Assembly (NCBI GenBank): GCA_002162955.1
Contig: MABD01000047.1
Span: forward strand, 64,196-128,195
Direction: 5' to 3'
DNA length: 64,000 nt
Source: Gammaproteobacteria bacterium 45_16_T64
GTDB lineage: Bacteria > Pseudomonadota > Gammaproteobacteria > Pseudomonadales > Ketobacteraceae
Position numbers and translations under genes: made by a program. How positions within the stretch are numbered: the first letter of the stretch is position 1; the number at the start of each line of letters is the position of its first letter. The notes below the pieces were generated by a model. It had not been told where the DNA came from. It did not search any database and saw only the letters and a program-made list of their open reading frames with translations. Below are positions 1 through 10,077 of this stretch, in pieces.

Positions 1-1955
1 CGATTCGTTTCAACTAAACGTTTCAACTCCGCACAATCGTAACGATGAACCGTAACCCCTCGCCCATAAGAAACATAACCAATTACATCGTCCCCCGGAA
101 CAGGCTTACAGCATCCAGCAATATTGGTGAGAATATTGGAAACGCCATCCACGGTAAAATCTGTGTCGCTCTTGTTTACCTGAGGCTTACGTAAATCAAA
201 AGGTAAAACGCCTTGTTCTGGTTCCGATTCAATGGCCGATTGAATCACATTAAGCACCTGACCGACACGAAGGTCACCTGCGCCTACCGCGGCATAAATA
301 TCTTCAGCTGATTTAACGCTAAAAGACTCCGACAAGCTATCCAGGTCGACTTTCCCGACATCAAGTCGATGAAACTCTTTATCTAGAATAGCTTTACCAT
401 CCGCGATGTTTTGCGTTCGATCCTGCCGCTTAAACCAATGAATCGCTTTCGCTCTAGCTCGAGCAGTCCCTAAATATCCCAGCGATGGATTAAGCCAATC
501 TCGACTTGGACTTTCTTCATTGCCTTTTATGATGGCAACTTGTTCACCCGTTTTAAGTTTGTAATTTAAGGGGACTATGCGGCCATTGACCTTAGCTCCA
601 CGGCAACTATGACCAACCTCAGTATGCACATGGTAAGCAAAATCCAACGGTGTCGCTCCCTGTGATAAATCGACAACATGTCCCTCTGGAGTAAATACAT
701 AGACCCGCTCTTCTATGATGTCTTCACTAAACTGAGACACAACACTACTTACATCAGTATCACCAAGCTCTTCCTGCCATTCCAGTACTTGACGCAGCCA
801 CGTAATCTTATCTTCATAGCTTTCACGGCTTTTAGTCGTACCTTCTTTGTACCTCCAGTGAGCACACACACCGAGTTCAGCCTCGTCGTGCATATCTTGA
901 GTGCGTATCTGTACTTCAAGCACCTTTCCATCTGGCCCTAGTACCGCGGTATGCAAGGAACGATATCCATTTTCCTTAGGAGCCGCGATATAGTCATCAA
1001 ATTCCTTCGGAATGTGCTGCCAAAGGTTATGAACTATACCCAGCACAGCATAACAATCTCGAATATCAGGAACCAATACTCGTACAGCCCTCACGTCATA
1101 AATTTGATAAAAATCGATGCGCTTTCGCTTCATCTTGCGCCAAATACTAAAAATATGTTTTGCGCGACCACTGATATCGCCTTCGATATCTACCGATGTC
1201 AGAGACTGCTCAAGCTTATCAATAACGGTCGTAATGTAGTCTTCTCGATCTAGGCGCTTTTCATCCAATAGACGAGCTATCTTTTTATAGGCATGAGGCT
1301 GAAGATAGCGAAATGACAAATCCTCCAGCTCCCACTTAATGTGGCCTATACCCAGACGGTGAGCCAAGGGGGCATAGACATCAAACACTTCTTTCGCCAC
1401 CTTCTCTCTTTTTTCTTGTGGTGCATCTTTTACGGCCCGGATGGCACACGTTCGCTCAGCCAGTTTGATCAAGGCAACTCTAACATCATCAACCATAGCG
1501 ACGAGCATTCGCCTGAGATTTTCCAGCTGATTACTGCTCTGACCGAGAACCATTCTTTTGTCCGCATTCATCACAGCGCTAATAGCCGCCATCTGTAATA
1601 CGCCATCGATTAAATTCGCAATATCCTCACCCGCGATAGCAACCACTTCGCTCAGAGTGGTCTGCCCTTCTCGCACCGCACGATAAATAACGGCAGCTTT
1701 AATACAATCAGTATCCACATGAAGGTCTGCTAGAATCTCAGCCATCTCCAAACCAGTATGAAAACTACTGGCACTTTCAGCCCAGAGGTTTTTACCATCA
1801 GGGGTCTGTTGCTCTAGAGATAAACTCAACTCTGCAATTGCCAACAGGCCCTCGGGGTCCGATATTTCCACCTTACCCTGAAGCCCTTGCAACCAATGCT
1901 GCAAATCAACAGCACCGTCTTCGATCTGTGTATGTACGTCTCTTACTTTAACCAT
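1..1955 (-). CDS. relA: GTP pyrophosphokinase RelA (3' end beyond window)
   Basis: Ribosome-associated (p)ppGpp synthetase of the stringent response. Translating the minus strand from an ATG at 1953-1955 (MVKVRDVHTQ) gives an open frame to the window edge. The N-terminal pseudo-hydrolase region lacks the HD metal motif (IYRAVREG where bifunctional SpoT has HDxxED). The synthetase domain carries DVRAVRVL, the acidic EFDDY motif typical of monofunctional RelA, and PKENGYRSLHT. A TGS domain follows (VYVFTPEGHVVDL), then the Cys-rich region (NIAGCCKPVPGDD). The C-terminal ACT/RRM part is cut off by the window start. It is followed upstream on the same strand by rlmD, as in Pseudomonas. The identification is secure; only the C-terminus is unseen. 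Confidence 0.96.
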   Translation of the reverse strand, partial: MVKVRDVHTQIEDGAVDLQHWLQGLQGKVEISDPEGLLAIAELSLSLEQQTPDGKNLWAESASSFHTGLEMAEILADLHVDTDCIKAAVIYRAVREGQTTLSEVVAIAGEDIANLIDGVLQMAAISAVMNADKRMVLGQSSNQLENLRRMLVAMVDDVRVALIKLAERTCAIRAVKDAPQEKREKVAKEVFDVYAPLAHRLGIGHIKWELEDLSFRYLQPHAYKKIARLLDEKRLDREDYITTVIDKLEQSLTSVDIEGDISGRAKHIFSIWRKMKRKRIDFYQIYDVRAVRVLVPDIRDCYAVLGIVHNLWQHIPKEFDDYIAAPKENGYRSLHTAVLGPDGKVLEVQIRTQDMHDEAELGVCAHWRYKEGTTKSRESYEDKITWLRQVLEWQEELGDTDVSSVVSQFSEDIIEERVYVFTPEGHVVDLSQGATPLDFAYHVHTEVGHSCRGAKVNGRIVPLNYKLKTGEQVAIIKGNEESPSRDWLNPSLGYLGTARARAKAIHWFKRQDRTQNIADGKAILDKEFHRLDVGKVDLDSLSESFSVKSAEDIYAAVGAGDLRVGQVLNVIQSAIESEPEQGVLPFDLRKPQVNKSDTDFTVDGVSNILTNIAGCCKPVPGDDVIGYVSYGRGVTVHRYDCAELKRLVETN

Positions 1956-2040
1956 CGCGTAGACTTCGTTTCCTAGTAACTACATTATATATTCGCTATG
2001 ACTGCATGTTAATGCCATGCATCAACCCGAGTACTGAAGG

Positions 2041-3402
2041 TCACTTACTGCTTTGTTCAAATAATACTATCGACTCTATATGGGTTGTGTGGGGGAACAT
2101 ATCAACCACCCCTGCTTTCACCATCCTGTAACCTAGCTTATTTAGCTCACCAGCATCTCGTGCCAATGTTGCTGGATTACAAGATACATAAACAATCTTC
2201 TCCGGCGCTAAATCCGCTATGTTCTTCACAATCTCCAAGGCCCCTGCGCGCGGTGGGTCAATTAACACTTTATTAAAACCTTGTTTTGCCCACTTATGTC
2301 GCTTAAATGGGTTAGAAAGGTCAGTGCCATGAAACTCCACATTGGACAGCGAGTTGTGAAATGCGTTCTCTTTTGCTTGAGCCACCATGGCGTCGTTTCC
2401 CTCTACACCCACCACTTTCTCCGCTAATCTGGCGATAGGTAGGGTGAAATTGCCAACGCCGCAAAAAAGGTCTAACACTCGGTCCGTTTCCTTAACCTCC
2501 AATAGATCCACAGCCTGCTGTACCATTCTCGCATTATTGCTGCCATTGACCTGAATAAAGTCCATGGGGTGAAAGCGTATTTCAAGATCATATTCAGCAA
2601 GGAAAAAGCTAAGCCGCTCATCACCTATTTCTGGCCAAACTCGATAGGTCGTATTGCCCTTATCCGGCTGGAGGTATAAATGTAACTGACGTTCTTGGCA
2701 AAACGATAACAACGCCTGAAAATCATCATTAGGCAAATCTTTAACATGACGAAACACTAAAGCTGTAGCAGAATCGCCTTGAACAGCATCTATATGAGAA
2801 ATCATTTTTCGGCCAGTTAATCCGTTAATCAGCCTTTCCAAAGCCGCGGCAATATCGCCAAGACCCTCAACGAGTACTGGGCAGTGACTTATTGCCACTA
2901 CCTGCGAAGAGCTCTTTGCTCTAAAACCCACCGTAGCATTACCCTTCGCGGAGTACTTAATCGCTAACCTGGCTTTACGGCGATAACCAAAATCGCCCCC
3001 CTCGATGGGAACCAATAAATGTTCAGGGGTTACATCACCAAAATGTGCTAACTGTTCCATTAAGGTGGATTGTTTTAACTGAATTTGAGCTTCGCTATTG
3101 AGATGTTGTAGGCTACATCCACCACAAGTGGAGACATGTTCACAGCGCGGGATAACTCTGTTTACACTTGGTGTGAGTATGCGCGTAACTTTAGCCTCGT
3201 CGTACCGACTATGACACTGAGTATAAGCAAACTCGACCATCTCTCCTGCTAGGCTTCCCTCAACAAAGGTCGTTTTTCCATTTACTCGAGCAATGCCGCG
3301 GCCGTCGTGACTCAACTTCTCTATCGTAGCTTCGACCAAGGCACTGGGTACCTTCACAGAGCGAGTCGTTTTACGACCGAAATTGCGTCGTTGCCTTGAC
3401 AT
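2041..3402 (-). CDS. rlmD: 23S rRNA (uracil-1939-C5)-methyltransferase RlmD
   Basis: SAM-dependent RNA m5U methyltransferase of the RumA/TrmA family. An N-terminal TRAM domain (about residues 15-75) is followed by iron-sulfur ligands in CEHVSTCGGC and SHCPVL. The Rossmann methyltransferase domain has DLFCGVGNFTLPIA, DPPRAGA and the catalytic-cysteine motif VSCNPATLARD. The length (453 aa) is normal. I chose the ATG at 3400-3402 (MSRQRRNF), two bases after the exonuclease stop, because it matches family N-termini. An ATG ten codons earlier (3432) overlaps the upstream gene and has GGAG in front, so it is a real alternative. It lies between relA and the exonuclease gene on one strand, probably as one transcript. 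Confidence 0.95.
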   Translation of the reverse strand: MSRQRRNFGRKTTRSVKVPSALVEATIEKLSHDGRGIARVNGKTTFVEGSLAGEMVEFAYTQCHSRYDEAKVTRILTPSVNRVIPRCEHVSTCGGCSLQHLNSEAQIQLKQSTLMEQLAHFGDVTPEHLLVPIEGGDFGYRRKARLAIKYSAKGNATVGFRAKSSSQVVAISHCPVLVEGLGDIAAALERLINGLTGRKMISHIDAVQGDSATALVFRHVKDLPNDDFQALLSFCQERQLHLYLQPDKGNTTYRVWPEIGDERLSFFLAEYDLEIRFHPMDFIQVNGSNNARMVQQAVDLLEVKETDRVLDLFCGVGNFTLPIARLAEKVVGVEGNDAMVAQAKENAFHNSLSNVEFHGTDLSNPFKRHKWAKQGFNKVLIDPPRAGALEIVKNIADLAPEKIVYVSCNPATLARDAGELNKLGYRMVKAGVVDMFPHTTHIESIVLFEQSSK

Positions 3403-3404
3403 AA

Positions 3405-4190
3405 CTACGCCGTCACCCCGCTCGCGTCCCATTGCTCCAAAAACTGTAAAAAATGCGGGTGTGCTTCTCGGCGCAGGTACTGTTTTAGTTGATCTAGCTC
3501 ACTATCATAGCGATCCTTCATTATTTCCCCTTTGATTAGCAAGAAACGCAGATACACCAGCCATGTGTTTAGCACGTCAGATTCACAGTAATCTCTTATT
3601 CCCTTGATATCACCATCTCTAAATGCATCCCAAACTTTAGCACCACTCATTCCCATTTTACCGGGAAACCCAAGCAACGACGCCATTTGATCGAGAGGTA
3701 CGGCGGCTCTCATCTGAAACATCGCAAGCACTTCCATTAGATCGGTGTGTCGCTCATGATAACGATTAATATAGTTATTCCACTTAAAACTCTTATCATC
3801 GCCGCCGGTATCCCAGTATCGAGGAGCCTGCACGCCATGAACCATCGAACGATAATGAAGTACGGGAAGGTCAAAACCACCACCATTCCAGGAGACTAAC
3901 GTTGGCGAAAAGCGGTCAAGTAAATCAAAAAAACGCTGGATTATTTCTTCCTCTGTCGAGGTCTCCGTACCCAACGTCCACACAGCCAATTTATCGCCAG
4001 AACGCAATACCGCTGAAATCGCAACAATACGCTGCAAGTGTAAACGCAAGAACTCAGTACCATTCTCCTGCCTACGTAAATTAAATAACGCATTAGCAGC
4101 ATCTTTATCATTTAACCCTTCGAGGCCATAGAGTCGTCGACCGCCAGCAACATCGGGAATTGTTTCTATATCAAATACAAGAACATTCAT
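3405..4190 (-). CDS. Predicted 3'-5' exonuclease, DEDD (PolB-like) family
   Basis: A 261-aa protein of the RNase H-like DEDD exonuclease group often annotated as PolB-like predicted 3'-5' exonuclease. Exo I is FDIETIPD (residues 6-13), with the Asp and Glu metal ligands. Exo II is SWNGGGFDLPVL near residue 100. Exo III is YCESDVLNTWLVY near residue 205. The substrate is not known; DNA or RNA 3' ends are the family expectation. It sits between cysM and rlmD on the same strand, two bases before the rlmD ATG, so translational coupling is likely. The same neighbour pair occurs in related gammaproteobacteria, as far as I recall. Confidence 0.88.
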   Translation of the reverse strand: MNVLVFDIETIPDVAGGRRLYGLEGLNDKDAANALFNLRRQENGTEFLRLHLQRIVAISAVLRSGDKLAVWTLGTETSTEEEIIQRFFDLLDRFSPTLVSWNGGGFDLPVLHYRSMVHGVQAPRYWDTGGDDKSFKWNNYINRYHERHTDLMEVLAMFQMRAAVPLDQMASLLGFPGKMGMSGAKVWDAFRDGDIKGIRDYCESDVLNTWLVYLRFLLIKGEIMKDRYDSELDQLKQYLRREAHPHFLQFLEQWDASGVTA

Positions 4191-4226
4191 ACAGCACGGA
4201 CCTTATCAAACTTTTTGCTTTATTCT

Positions 4227-5117
4227 TTAGCCTGGGAAAACCCCAGTGGATAGATATCGATCGCCACGATCACAGATAATCGCAACAATGACCGCGTTTT
4301 CTACCTGCTCAGACAGTTGCAAAGCGCCCGCAACAGCCCCTCCAGAAGATACGCCACAGAAAATACCCTCTTCACGGGCTAATGCCAACATCGTTTTTTC
4401 TGCTGCTTCTTGTTCAATATCAATCACTTGATCCACTCTTGCGGCATCAAATATACGTGGAAGGTAGGCCTCGGGCCAACGGCGAATGCCCGGTATAGAG
4501 GCACCCTCGACTGGCTGCAAACCGATAATCTGCACGTTGTCATTCTGTTCTTTTAGATAACGGGACGTACCCATGATTGTTCCGGTCGTCCCCATAGAGC
4601 TGACAAAATGAGTGACTGCTCCTTGGGTATCTCGCCAAATCTCTGGGCCTGTCCCTTCATAGTGCGCCAATGGGTTATCTTGATTTGCAAACTGATCCAA
4701 AACAATGCCTTTACCTTGTTTCTCCATCAACTCTGCGAGATCTCTGGCTCCCTCCATCCCCTCATCCTGAGAGACAGACACTAGCTCAGCTCCATACGCA
4801 CGCATCGATGCGCGCCGTTCTTCACTCATGTTATCTGGCATGATAAGCACCATACGATAGCCCTTAATAGCCGCTGCCATCGCTAGCGCAATACCCGTGT
4901 TACCACTTGTCGCTTCAATTAACGTATCTCCAGGCGCAATCTGCCCCCTCTGTTCCGCATGATTAATCATACTTAATGCAGGACGATCTTTCACGGAGCC
5001 CGCGGGGTTGTTGCCCTCTAGCTTGACCAGAAGAGTGTTGGAGGTATTGCCCGGCAGGCGCTGTAACCGGACAAGTGGAGTATTACCGATAAATTGTTCT
5101 ATAGTTGGATAGTTCAT
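4227..5117 (-). CDS. cysM: Cysteine synthase B CysM
   Basis: PLP-dependent O-acetylserine sulfhydrylase B, which makes cysteine (or S-sulfocysteine from thiosulfate). The sequence closely follows E. coli CysM: IGNTPLVRLQ, the PLP lysine in NNPAGSVKDRP (K43), the substrate loop EATSGNTGIALAM, and the C-terminal IICDRGDRYLSTGVF. I use the ATG at 5115-5117 (MNYPTIEQF), which matches family starts and gives 296 aa. An upstream TTG at 5142-5144 is possible but has no clear ribosome site. The C-terminus ends right after STGVFPG, about 10 residues shorter than E. coli. It is divergent from barA across about 220 bp. Confidence 0.95.
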   Translation of the reverse strand: MNYPTIEQFIGNTPLVRLQRLPGNTSNTLLVKLEGNNPAGSVKDRPALSMINHAEQRGQIAPGDTLIEATSGNTGIALAMAAAIKGYRMVLIMPDNMSEERRASMRAYGAELVSVSQDEGMEGARDLAELMEKQGKGIVLDQFANQDNPLAHYEGTGPEIWRDTQGAVTHFVSSMGTTGTIMGTSRYLKEQNDNVQIIGLQPVEGASIPGIRRWPEAYLPRIFDAARVDQVIDIEQEAAEKTMLALAREEGIFCGVSSGGAVAGALQLSEQVENAVIVAIICDRGDRYLSTGVFPG

Positions 5118-5336
5118 GGCGGATAAGTCTAACGAATTTAACAACTTGGGCCAATGGTCTTAGGGTTCTATAGTTAGAGCAAAAAGCAATAACGCGATCT
5201 TTGACCTAAGAACCTTCTGTTCTGTGACCACATAGCCGTTGATTGTACAATTAATCTCCTAGTAGGTGCCTACCTATCGATTCTGTAATACACTGTAGGC
5301 AACAATGGACTGATAATAGATAAATCTTGAGGATAC

Positions 5337-8204
5337 ATGAAGCACTGGGGACTACTTGGCCGAGCAATTTTTCTCGGCACACTACCGACGTTATTCATCA
5401 GCTGGATACTGGGCTCGTTTTTTTTAACGACACGGTTTCAGGAACTCAATGACAACTCGATTTACCATGGGCGTATATTAGTCACATCATTTGCCAATGC
5501 CCTGAGCAATACCTTTGAACAAGAAACCGGCGCTAACTTCCAGTCCATCGGAGGTGACATTATTGAAGATAACAATATCCGATCCGTCACTTTCTATTCA
5601 GCGGATCAGGCCATACTTTCCCATGCTGGCCCTACTATGCAGCCGTTATCTATTGTGGAGAAAAAACTGCCCGGCCTCGGCAGAAGTAAGGAAACCAACC
5701 TAACCCAAAAAGCTTACACACGAGAGACCCAAGCGAGCATTCGCATAATAGCGCCTATTTTTTCCAATTCACCCGCCAGTAGCAACCTTCCGGTCGGTTG
5801 GATCGAAGTAGAAATTGATTTATCAAACACGATTATAGCGAAGTACCAAGCCACCCTTCTCATTCTCGTTGTGATATTCTTGGCTCTCATTGTCAATATT
5901 TATTGCACCTTTCGGTATTCGCGTGAGATATCTTCCACGCTTCATGATGTCATGCAATCAGTCAGTACCATGATTTCTGGAAAATTAGACACTCATGTTG
6001 CAGAAGACAGCTATGGCGAGCTCAGAGAGCTGCAAGAAGGGATAAATACACTCAGTCATTCCATTTTAGAAGGCCATCAGGAGCTGCAACAAAACGTCGA
6101 TCAAGCTTCAGAAGATCTAAGAGAAACCTTAGAAACTATAGAGATTCAAAATATTGAACTCGACCTAGCGAGAAAGGAAGCACTTGAAGCTAGCCGTATC
6201 AAGTCGGAATTCTTAGCCAACATGAGCCACGAGATTCGCACACCACTTAACGGAGTTCTTGGTTTTACCAATTTACTACTCAAGAGCCAGTTAAACCCTT
6301 CGCAACGCGACTATCTCGATACAATACAAAAGTCGTCGGAAAGCTTACTGGCTATTATCAATGACATTCTAGACTTTTCAAAGATTGAGGCAGGTAAATT
6401 GGTTCTCGATCACGTTCCAGTTAACCTATCGGAAGTCGTGAGTGATGTCCTCACAATGCTCGCACCGATGGCTTACGATAAAAAATTAGAACAGGCCAGT
6501 CTATTCTACTCCGATGTCCCTCAAAACATATTGGGGGACCCACTACGCCTCAGACAAATCATCACAAACCTAGTGAACAATGCGATAAAGTTTACGGAGA
6601 GAGGCGAAGTAACCGTAAGGGTCATGCTTGATGAAATAAGAGATGGCATGGCAATCATCAAAATAACGGTTTCTGATACTGGAATAGGCCTGAACCAAGA
6701 ACAGCAACAGCATTTATTTAATGCGTTTCGACAAGCCGATACCACAACCGCAAGGCGGTTCGGTGGAACAGGCCTTGGGCTTGTTATCTCCAAGCACCTG
6801 GTAGAACAAATGCGAGGCCAAATTGGCGTTGAGAGCATTCCCAACGAAGGCTCAACCTTCTGGTTTACTTTTAAGGCGGAAATTCACGACAAGTTCGAAG
6901 AGCGAAGCGTACTAATTGATCACAACCCCCATCAGTTAGTCATATTTGACGAGAACCCAACCGTCAGGAATGCCCTTAAAAACACGCTACAAAAACAAAA
7001 ATATAAAATAACAGAGTGCCAAGACTTCTCCTTGCTCGAAAAAACGATGACAACGCCTGCCGACGTCTCGGCGATTCTAATCGGAATCTCACCACAATCA
7101 CCAAAGCATCATGAAGTTGCCGAACTCATAAAACAAAATCCAAATAACACTCCTCTTATATTGCTCGGCAACCATATTGATCAGGTAATTATCGGAGAAC
7201 TCCTAAAGTCTCCTCCACCTCCACTAATACCCAAACCATTCGCTCAAAAGAAAACCCTTAACACCATCAATGAGATACTGAGTGTAAGTGACTGGCGATC
7301 CATTGGCAGCGAGCAGGCACGTGAAAATTCAGAACTTATTACACACTCCATCACGGCACAAACACACCCATCAACGAATAGCACGGATCATCAGACGGCG
7401 GAGAAATCTGTCAATCTACGAATTCTTGCAGTAGACGACAACCCTGCTAATTTAAAACTTCTCACGGTTTTACTCCAGGACTTAGGTATATCGGTTACGG
7501 CCTGTGATAATGGCGTACAAGCAGTCGAACTCGCAGCTCAGGAACATTACGATCTAATTCTGATGGATATACAGATGCCTGGCATGGACGGCGTAGAAGC
7601 CACGCAGAAAATTCGCCAGCAAGAATCAGGGAACCGTAAATCGCCCATTATCGCCGTCACCGCCCATGCTTTGGCAAACGAAAAGCAGGCATTATTGAAT
7701 TCAGGGATGGACGATTACGTTACCAAACCTATTAACGAAAGCCAGCTGCTACATATAATCAAACACTGGACCGGCCAAGACCTTACTGTCAGCCTTACAC
7801 CCCACACCACTGAGGCCGGGCATAAACCGAAAAACACCCAGCCCCCGGTTGATATGACGTTAGGGGTTAAGCTTGCCAACGGGAAGCAGGACCTTGCTGA
7901 TGATATGCTCGCCATGTTATTTGATTCATTGGTTAAAGAAAGGGCACAATTAGAGCAGAATTTTCTCGCGAGGGACTACGTAAGTCTGTTAGAGAAAGTG
8001 CATAAACTCCACGGGGCGACTCGCTATACCGGCGTACCCCACTTACAGGTTTCGGCACAAGCCCTGGAGGAAAGCCTAAAACACGAGCAATACCAAGATA
8101 TAGAGCAATTATACCACCCTCTCACCAGGGACATTGAGGAAATCATACTCTGGTGTATCAAGTACAAAAACTACACTGTGCCAGAACTAGATACCGAACA
8201 CTAA
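5337..8204 (+). CDS. barA: Hybrid sensor histidine kinase BarA/GacS
   Basis: A 955-aa tripartite membrane kinase of the Gac/Rsm global switch; its usual partner UvrY/GacA is not in the window. The order is: TM1 (about 8-28), periplasmic domain, TM2 (about 174-194), HAMP, coiled coil (about 245-285), HisKA with H298 in NMSHEIRTPLNG, HATPase (NLVNNAIKFTE, DTGIGL, GGTGLGL), a degenerate receiver (about 520-650, no clear phospho-Asp), a true receiver with D744 in LMDIQMPGMDG, and an HPt domain with H892 in HKLHGAT. GAGG lies just before the ATG. The stop overlaps the convergent acpS by 4 bp. The cysM-barA neighbourhood matches the cysM/gacS neighbourhood of pseudomonads. Confidence 0.95.
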   Translation: MKHWGLLGRAIFLGTLPTLFISWILGSFFLTTRFQELNDNSIYHGRILVTSFANALSNTFEQETGANFQSIGGDIIEDNNIRSVTFYSADQAILSHAGPTMQPLSIVEKKLPGLGRSKETNLTQKAYTRETQASIRIIAPIFSNSPASSNLPVGWIEVEIDLSNTIIAKYQATLLILVVIFLALIVNIYCTFRYSREISSTLHDVMQSVSTMISGKLDTHVAEDSYGELRELQEGINTLSHSILEGHQELQQNVDQASEDLRETLETIEIQNIELDLARKEALEASRIKSEFLANMSHEIRTPLNGVLGFTNLLLKSQLNPSQRDYLDTIQKSSESLLAIINDILDFSKIEAGKLVLDHVPVNLSEVVSDVLTMLAPMAYDKKLEQASLFYSDVPQNILGDPLRLRQIITNLVNNAIKFTERGEVTVRVMLDEIRDGMAIIKITVSDTGIGLNQEQQQHLFNAFRQADTTTARRFGGTGLGLVISKHLVEQMRGQIGVESIPNEGSTFWFTFKAEIHDKFEERSVLIDHNPHQLVIFDENPTVRNALKNTLQKQKYKITECQDFSLLEKTMTTPADVSAILIGISPQSPKHHEVAELIKQNPNNTPLILLGNHIDQVIIGELLKSPPPPLIPKPFAQKKTLNTINEILSVSDWRSIGSEQARENSELITHSITAQTHPSTNSTDHQTAEKSVNLRILAVDDNPANLKLLTVLLQDLGISVTACDNGVQAVELAAQEHYDLILMDIQMPGMDGVEATQKIRQQESGNRKSPIIAVTAHALANEKQALLNSGMDDYVTKPINESQLLHIIKHWTGQDLTVSLTPHTTEAGHKPKNTQPPVDMTLGVKLANGKQDLADDMLAMLFDSLVKERAQLEQNFLARDYVSLLEKVHKLHGATRYTGVPHLQVSAQALEESLKHEQYQDIEQLYHPLTRDIEEIILWCIKYKNYTVPELDTEH

Positions 8205-8578
8205 GATTCTAAAATAACAAATGCCACTGCATAAGCCTTCTCATCAGACAAACTCACATGTTGATGCCTAACGCCTAACGACTCTGCTCGCTGCTTGGCT
8301 TTACCTTCAAAGTGGAGTAATGGCTTGCCAAGAGAGTCATGGCTAATATAAATATTCTGCCATGACACGCCTTCCGCAAACCCCGTGCCGAGCGCCTTAG
8401 AGGCCGCCTCCTTCACCGCAAACCGCTTAGCTAAGAACTGATCTTGCTTCGTCACTTTTTGCAATTGCAGTAGCTCATCAGGGTGTAATATCCGCTTAGC
8501 AAATGAATCTCCATGACGATCAAGAGATTTCTGCATGCGGGCAACTTCGATAATGTCAGTGCCGACGCCAACAATCAT
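8201..8578 (-). CDS. acpS: Holo-[acyl-carrier-protein] synthase AcpS
   Basis: Transfers 4'-phosphopantetheine from CoA to acyl carrier protein. It is a full-length 125-aa AcpS with the Mg-binding Asp in GVGTDIIEV (D8) and the second motif FAVKEAASKALGTG (E57). It is the last gene of a pdxJ-acpS pair: the pdxJ stop and the acpS start share one base (TAATG), a typical coupled arrangement. Its 3' end overlaps the barA stop on the other strand by 4 bp. Confidence 0.97.
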   Translation of the reverse strand: MIVGVGTDIIEVARMQKSLDRHGDSFAKRILHPDELLQLQKVTKQDQFLAKRFAVKEAASKALGTGFAEGVSWQNIYISHDSLGKPLLHFEGKAKQRAESLGVRHQHVSLSDEKAYAVAFVILES

Positions 8579-9315
8579 TATCGAGCCTGCAATATAAGCT
8601 GCTTCATTTCCTTAACAGCACTTTTAAGACCCGTAAATACCGCACGGGCAATAACGCTGTGACCAATATTCAACTCATTCATCCCAGGAAGTGCGGCAAT
8701 AGGCTCAACATTCTGGTAATGAAGACCATGACCTGCATTCACAATCAACCCTAACGACTGACCATAGGATACTGCAGATGCAATACGCTCAAACTCTATT
8801 TTAACGCGCTCGGGAGTTTCCGCGTCGGCATAACATCCAGTATGAATCTCCACAATTGGGGCTCCGGCATCAACGGCCGCTTTTATCTGATCTGGCTCTG
8901 GATCAATGAATAGCGAAACCTCGATATCATGACTCGCCAGCTCACCACACGCCGATTTTACTCGCTCAAATTGAGAAACAACGTCCAACCCCCCCTCAGT
9001 GGTAAGCTCTTCCCTTTTTTCTGGTACTAAACAACAGAAATCGGGCTTAACCTCGCACGCGAATGCAATCATTTCATCAATCACCGCCATTTCTAAATTC
9101 AATCGCGTATTCATCGTCGCCTTAATCAGACGAACATCCCGCTCCTGTATATGTCGACGATCCTCTCGCAGATGAACCGTAATACCGTCTGCACCCGCTT
9201 CTTCAGCATCTAATGCAGCCTGAACAGGATCCGGGTAACGAGTACCTCGCGCTTGCCTCAGCGTCGCCACATGATCAACATTAACCCCCAGTAGCACTCT
9301 ATTATGTAGATTCAT
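8578..9315 (-). CDS. pdxJ: Pyridoxine 5'-phosphate synthase PdxJ
   Basis: Condenses 1-deoxyxylulose 5-phosphate with 3-amino-2-oxopropyl phosphate to pyridoxine 5'-phosphate, the ring-closing step of vitamin B6 synthesis. It is 245 aa with family motifs [17 protein letters not shown] at the N-terminus, [14 protein letters not shown], and [13 protein letters not shown]. The ATG is at 9313-9315. It follows recO by about 33 bp and overlaps acpS by one base. PLP made here is the cofactor of CysM and of the aminotransferase elsewhere in the window. Confidence 0.97.
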   Translation of the reverse strand: MNLHNRVLLGVNVDHVATLRQARGTRYPDPVQAALDAEEAGADGITVHLREDRRHIQERDVRLIKATMNTRLNLEMAVIDEMIAFACEVKPDFCCLVPEKREELTTEGGLDVVSQFERVKSACGELASHDIEVSLFIDPEPDQIKAAVDAGAPIVEIHTGCYADAETPERVKIEFERIASAVSYGQSLGLIVNAGHGLHYQNVEPIAALPGMNELNIGHSVIARAVFTGLKSAVKEMKQLILQAR

Positions 9316-9348
9316 TGCCTATTATCCTTCTGACTCGTACACAGATTT

Positions 9349-10077
9349 CTAGCGTCGGCTAGCACCTATAAATAATTTTTTACTTTCCAGCGGCTTAGCG
9401 CCAATATGTGGTGCTAATGCTGCCCTCATCAATCGCTTGGCATCACGCAAATGGCGCTCTTGTAGATCCCCAATAGCAAGGGCCTGCAACAAGTCTCCTG
9501 CAAATACCAACGAACTCTGTTTTGATTGCGCTGTATTTAACAGAGGTTCATGGCTAAACCCCTGATTCGGGTTATAGCGATAATATGAAGCGATATCAAT
9601 GGGTTCGCCAGTATAAATATCTGTGTCACATGGAAGTTGATAACCTACTGCATCTAATAGATTAAATTCAAACTGGCGTAATGCAAACTCAACATTATCA
9701 ATATTTTTCAGGCTTACCAAACAGTTCTCATAGCACTCAATAATGCCTTCTGCAGGTGCATCACGGTATAAGAGCCGCATAAGTAACTCGTTTACATATA
9801 TACCGCTAAACAACCTCTTGCCTGTGAGCAGATAAGGCACTCCAGATTGCTCAACATCTCTGCCCTTCTTGAGCTCGCGCGCACCACTCCAGGAAACCAA
9901 CAAGGGCTGAAAAGGCTGTAGTATTCTGGATTTCGCCACACCTTTGGCGTTTTTTACGCCTTTAAATATAACACTGACACGCCCATAATCACGGCTAAGG
10001 AATTCAACGATTACACTCGTATCTCTAAAGGGCTTACTATGAATAACATAACACTCAGCCCCTTCTACTGTATTCAT
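9349..10077 (-). CDS. recO: DNA repair protein RecO
   Basis: RecFOR mediator that loads RecA on SSB-coated single strands and anneals DNA. The 242-aa protein has the N-terminal OB fold (AECYVIHSKPFRDTSVIVEF) and the helical C-terminal part (YVNELLMRLLYRDAP). The zinc-finger cysteines found in some RecO proteins are not apparent. The ATG directly follows the era stop codon (TAA then ATG), so the two are almost certainly translated from one message, the common era-recO order. Confidence 0.95.
   Translation of the reverse strand: MNTVEGAECYVIHSKPFRDTSVIVEFLSRDYGRVSVIFKGVKNAKGVAKSRILQPFQPLLVSWSGARELKKGRDVEQSGVPYLLTGKRLFSGIYVNELLMRLLYRDAPAEGIIECYENCLVSLKNIDNVEFALRQFEFNLLDAVGYQLPCDTDIYTGEPIDIASYYRYNPNQGFSHEPLLNTAQSKQSSLVFAGDLLQALAIGDLQERHLRDAKRLMRAALAPHIGAKPLESKKLFIGASRR

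Noticed and set aside
2003-2021. TGCATG/CATGCA hairpin between rlmD and relA
   Set aside because: Short six-bp AT-balanced stem with no T-run; no support for function.
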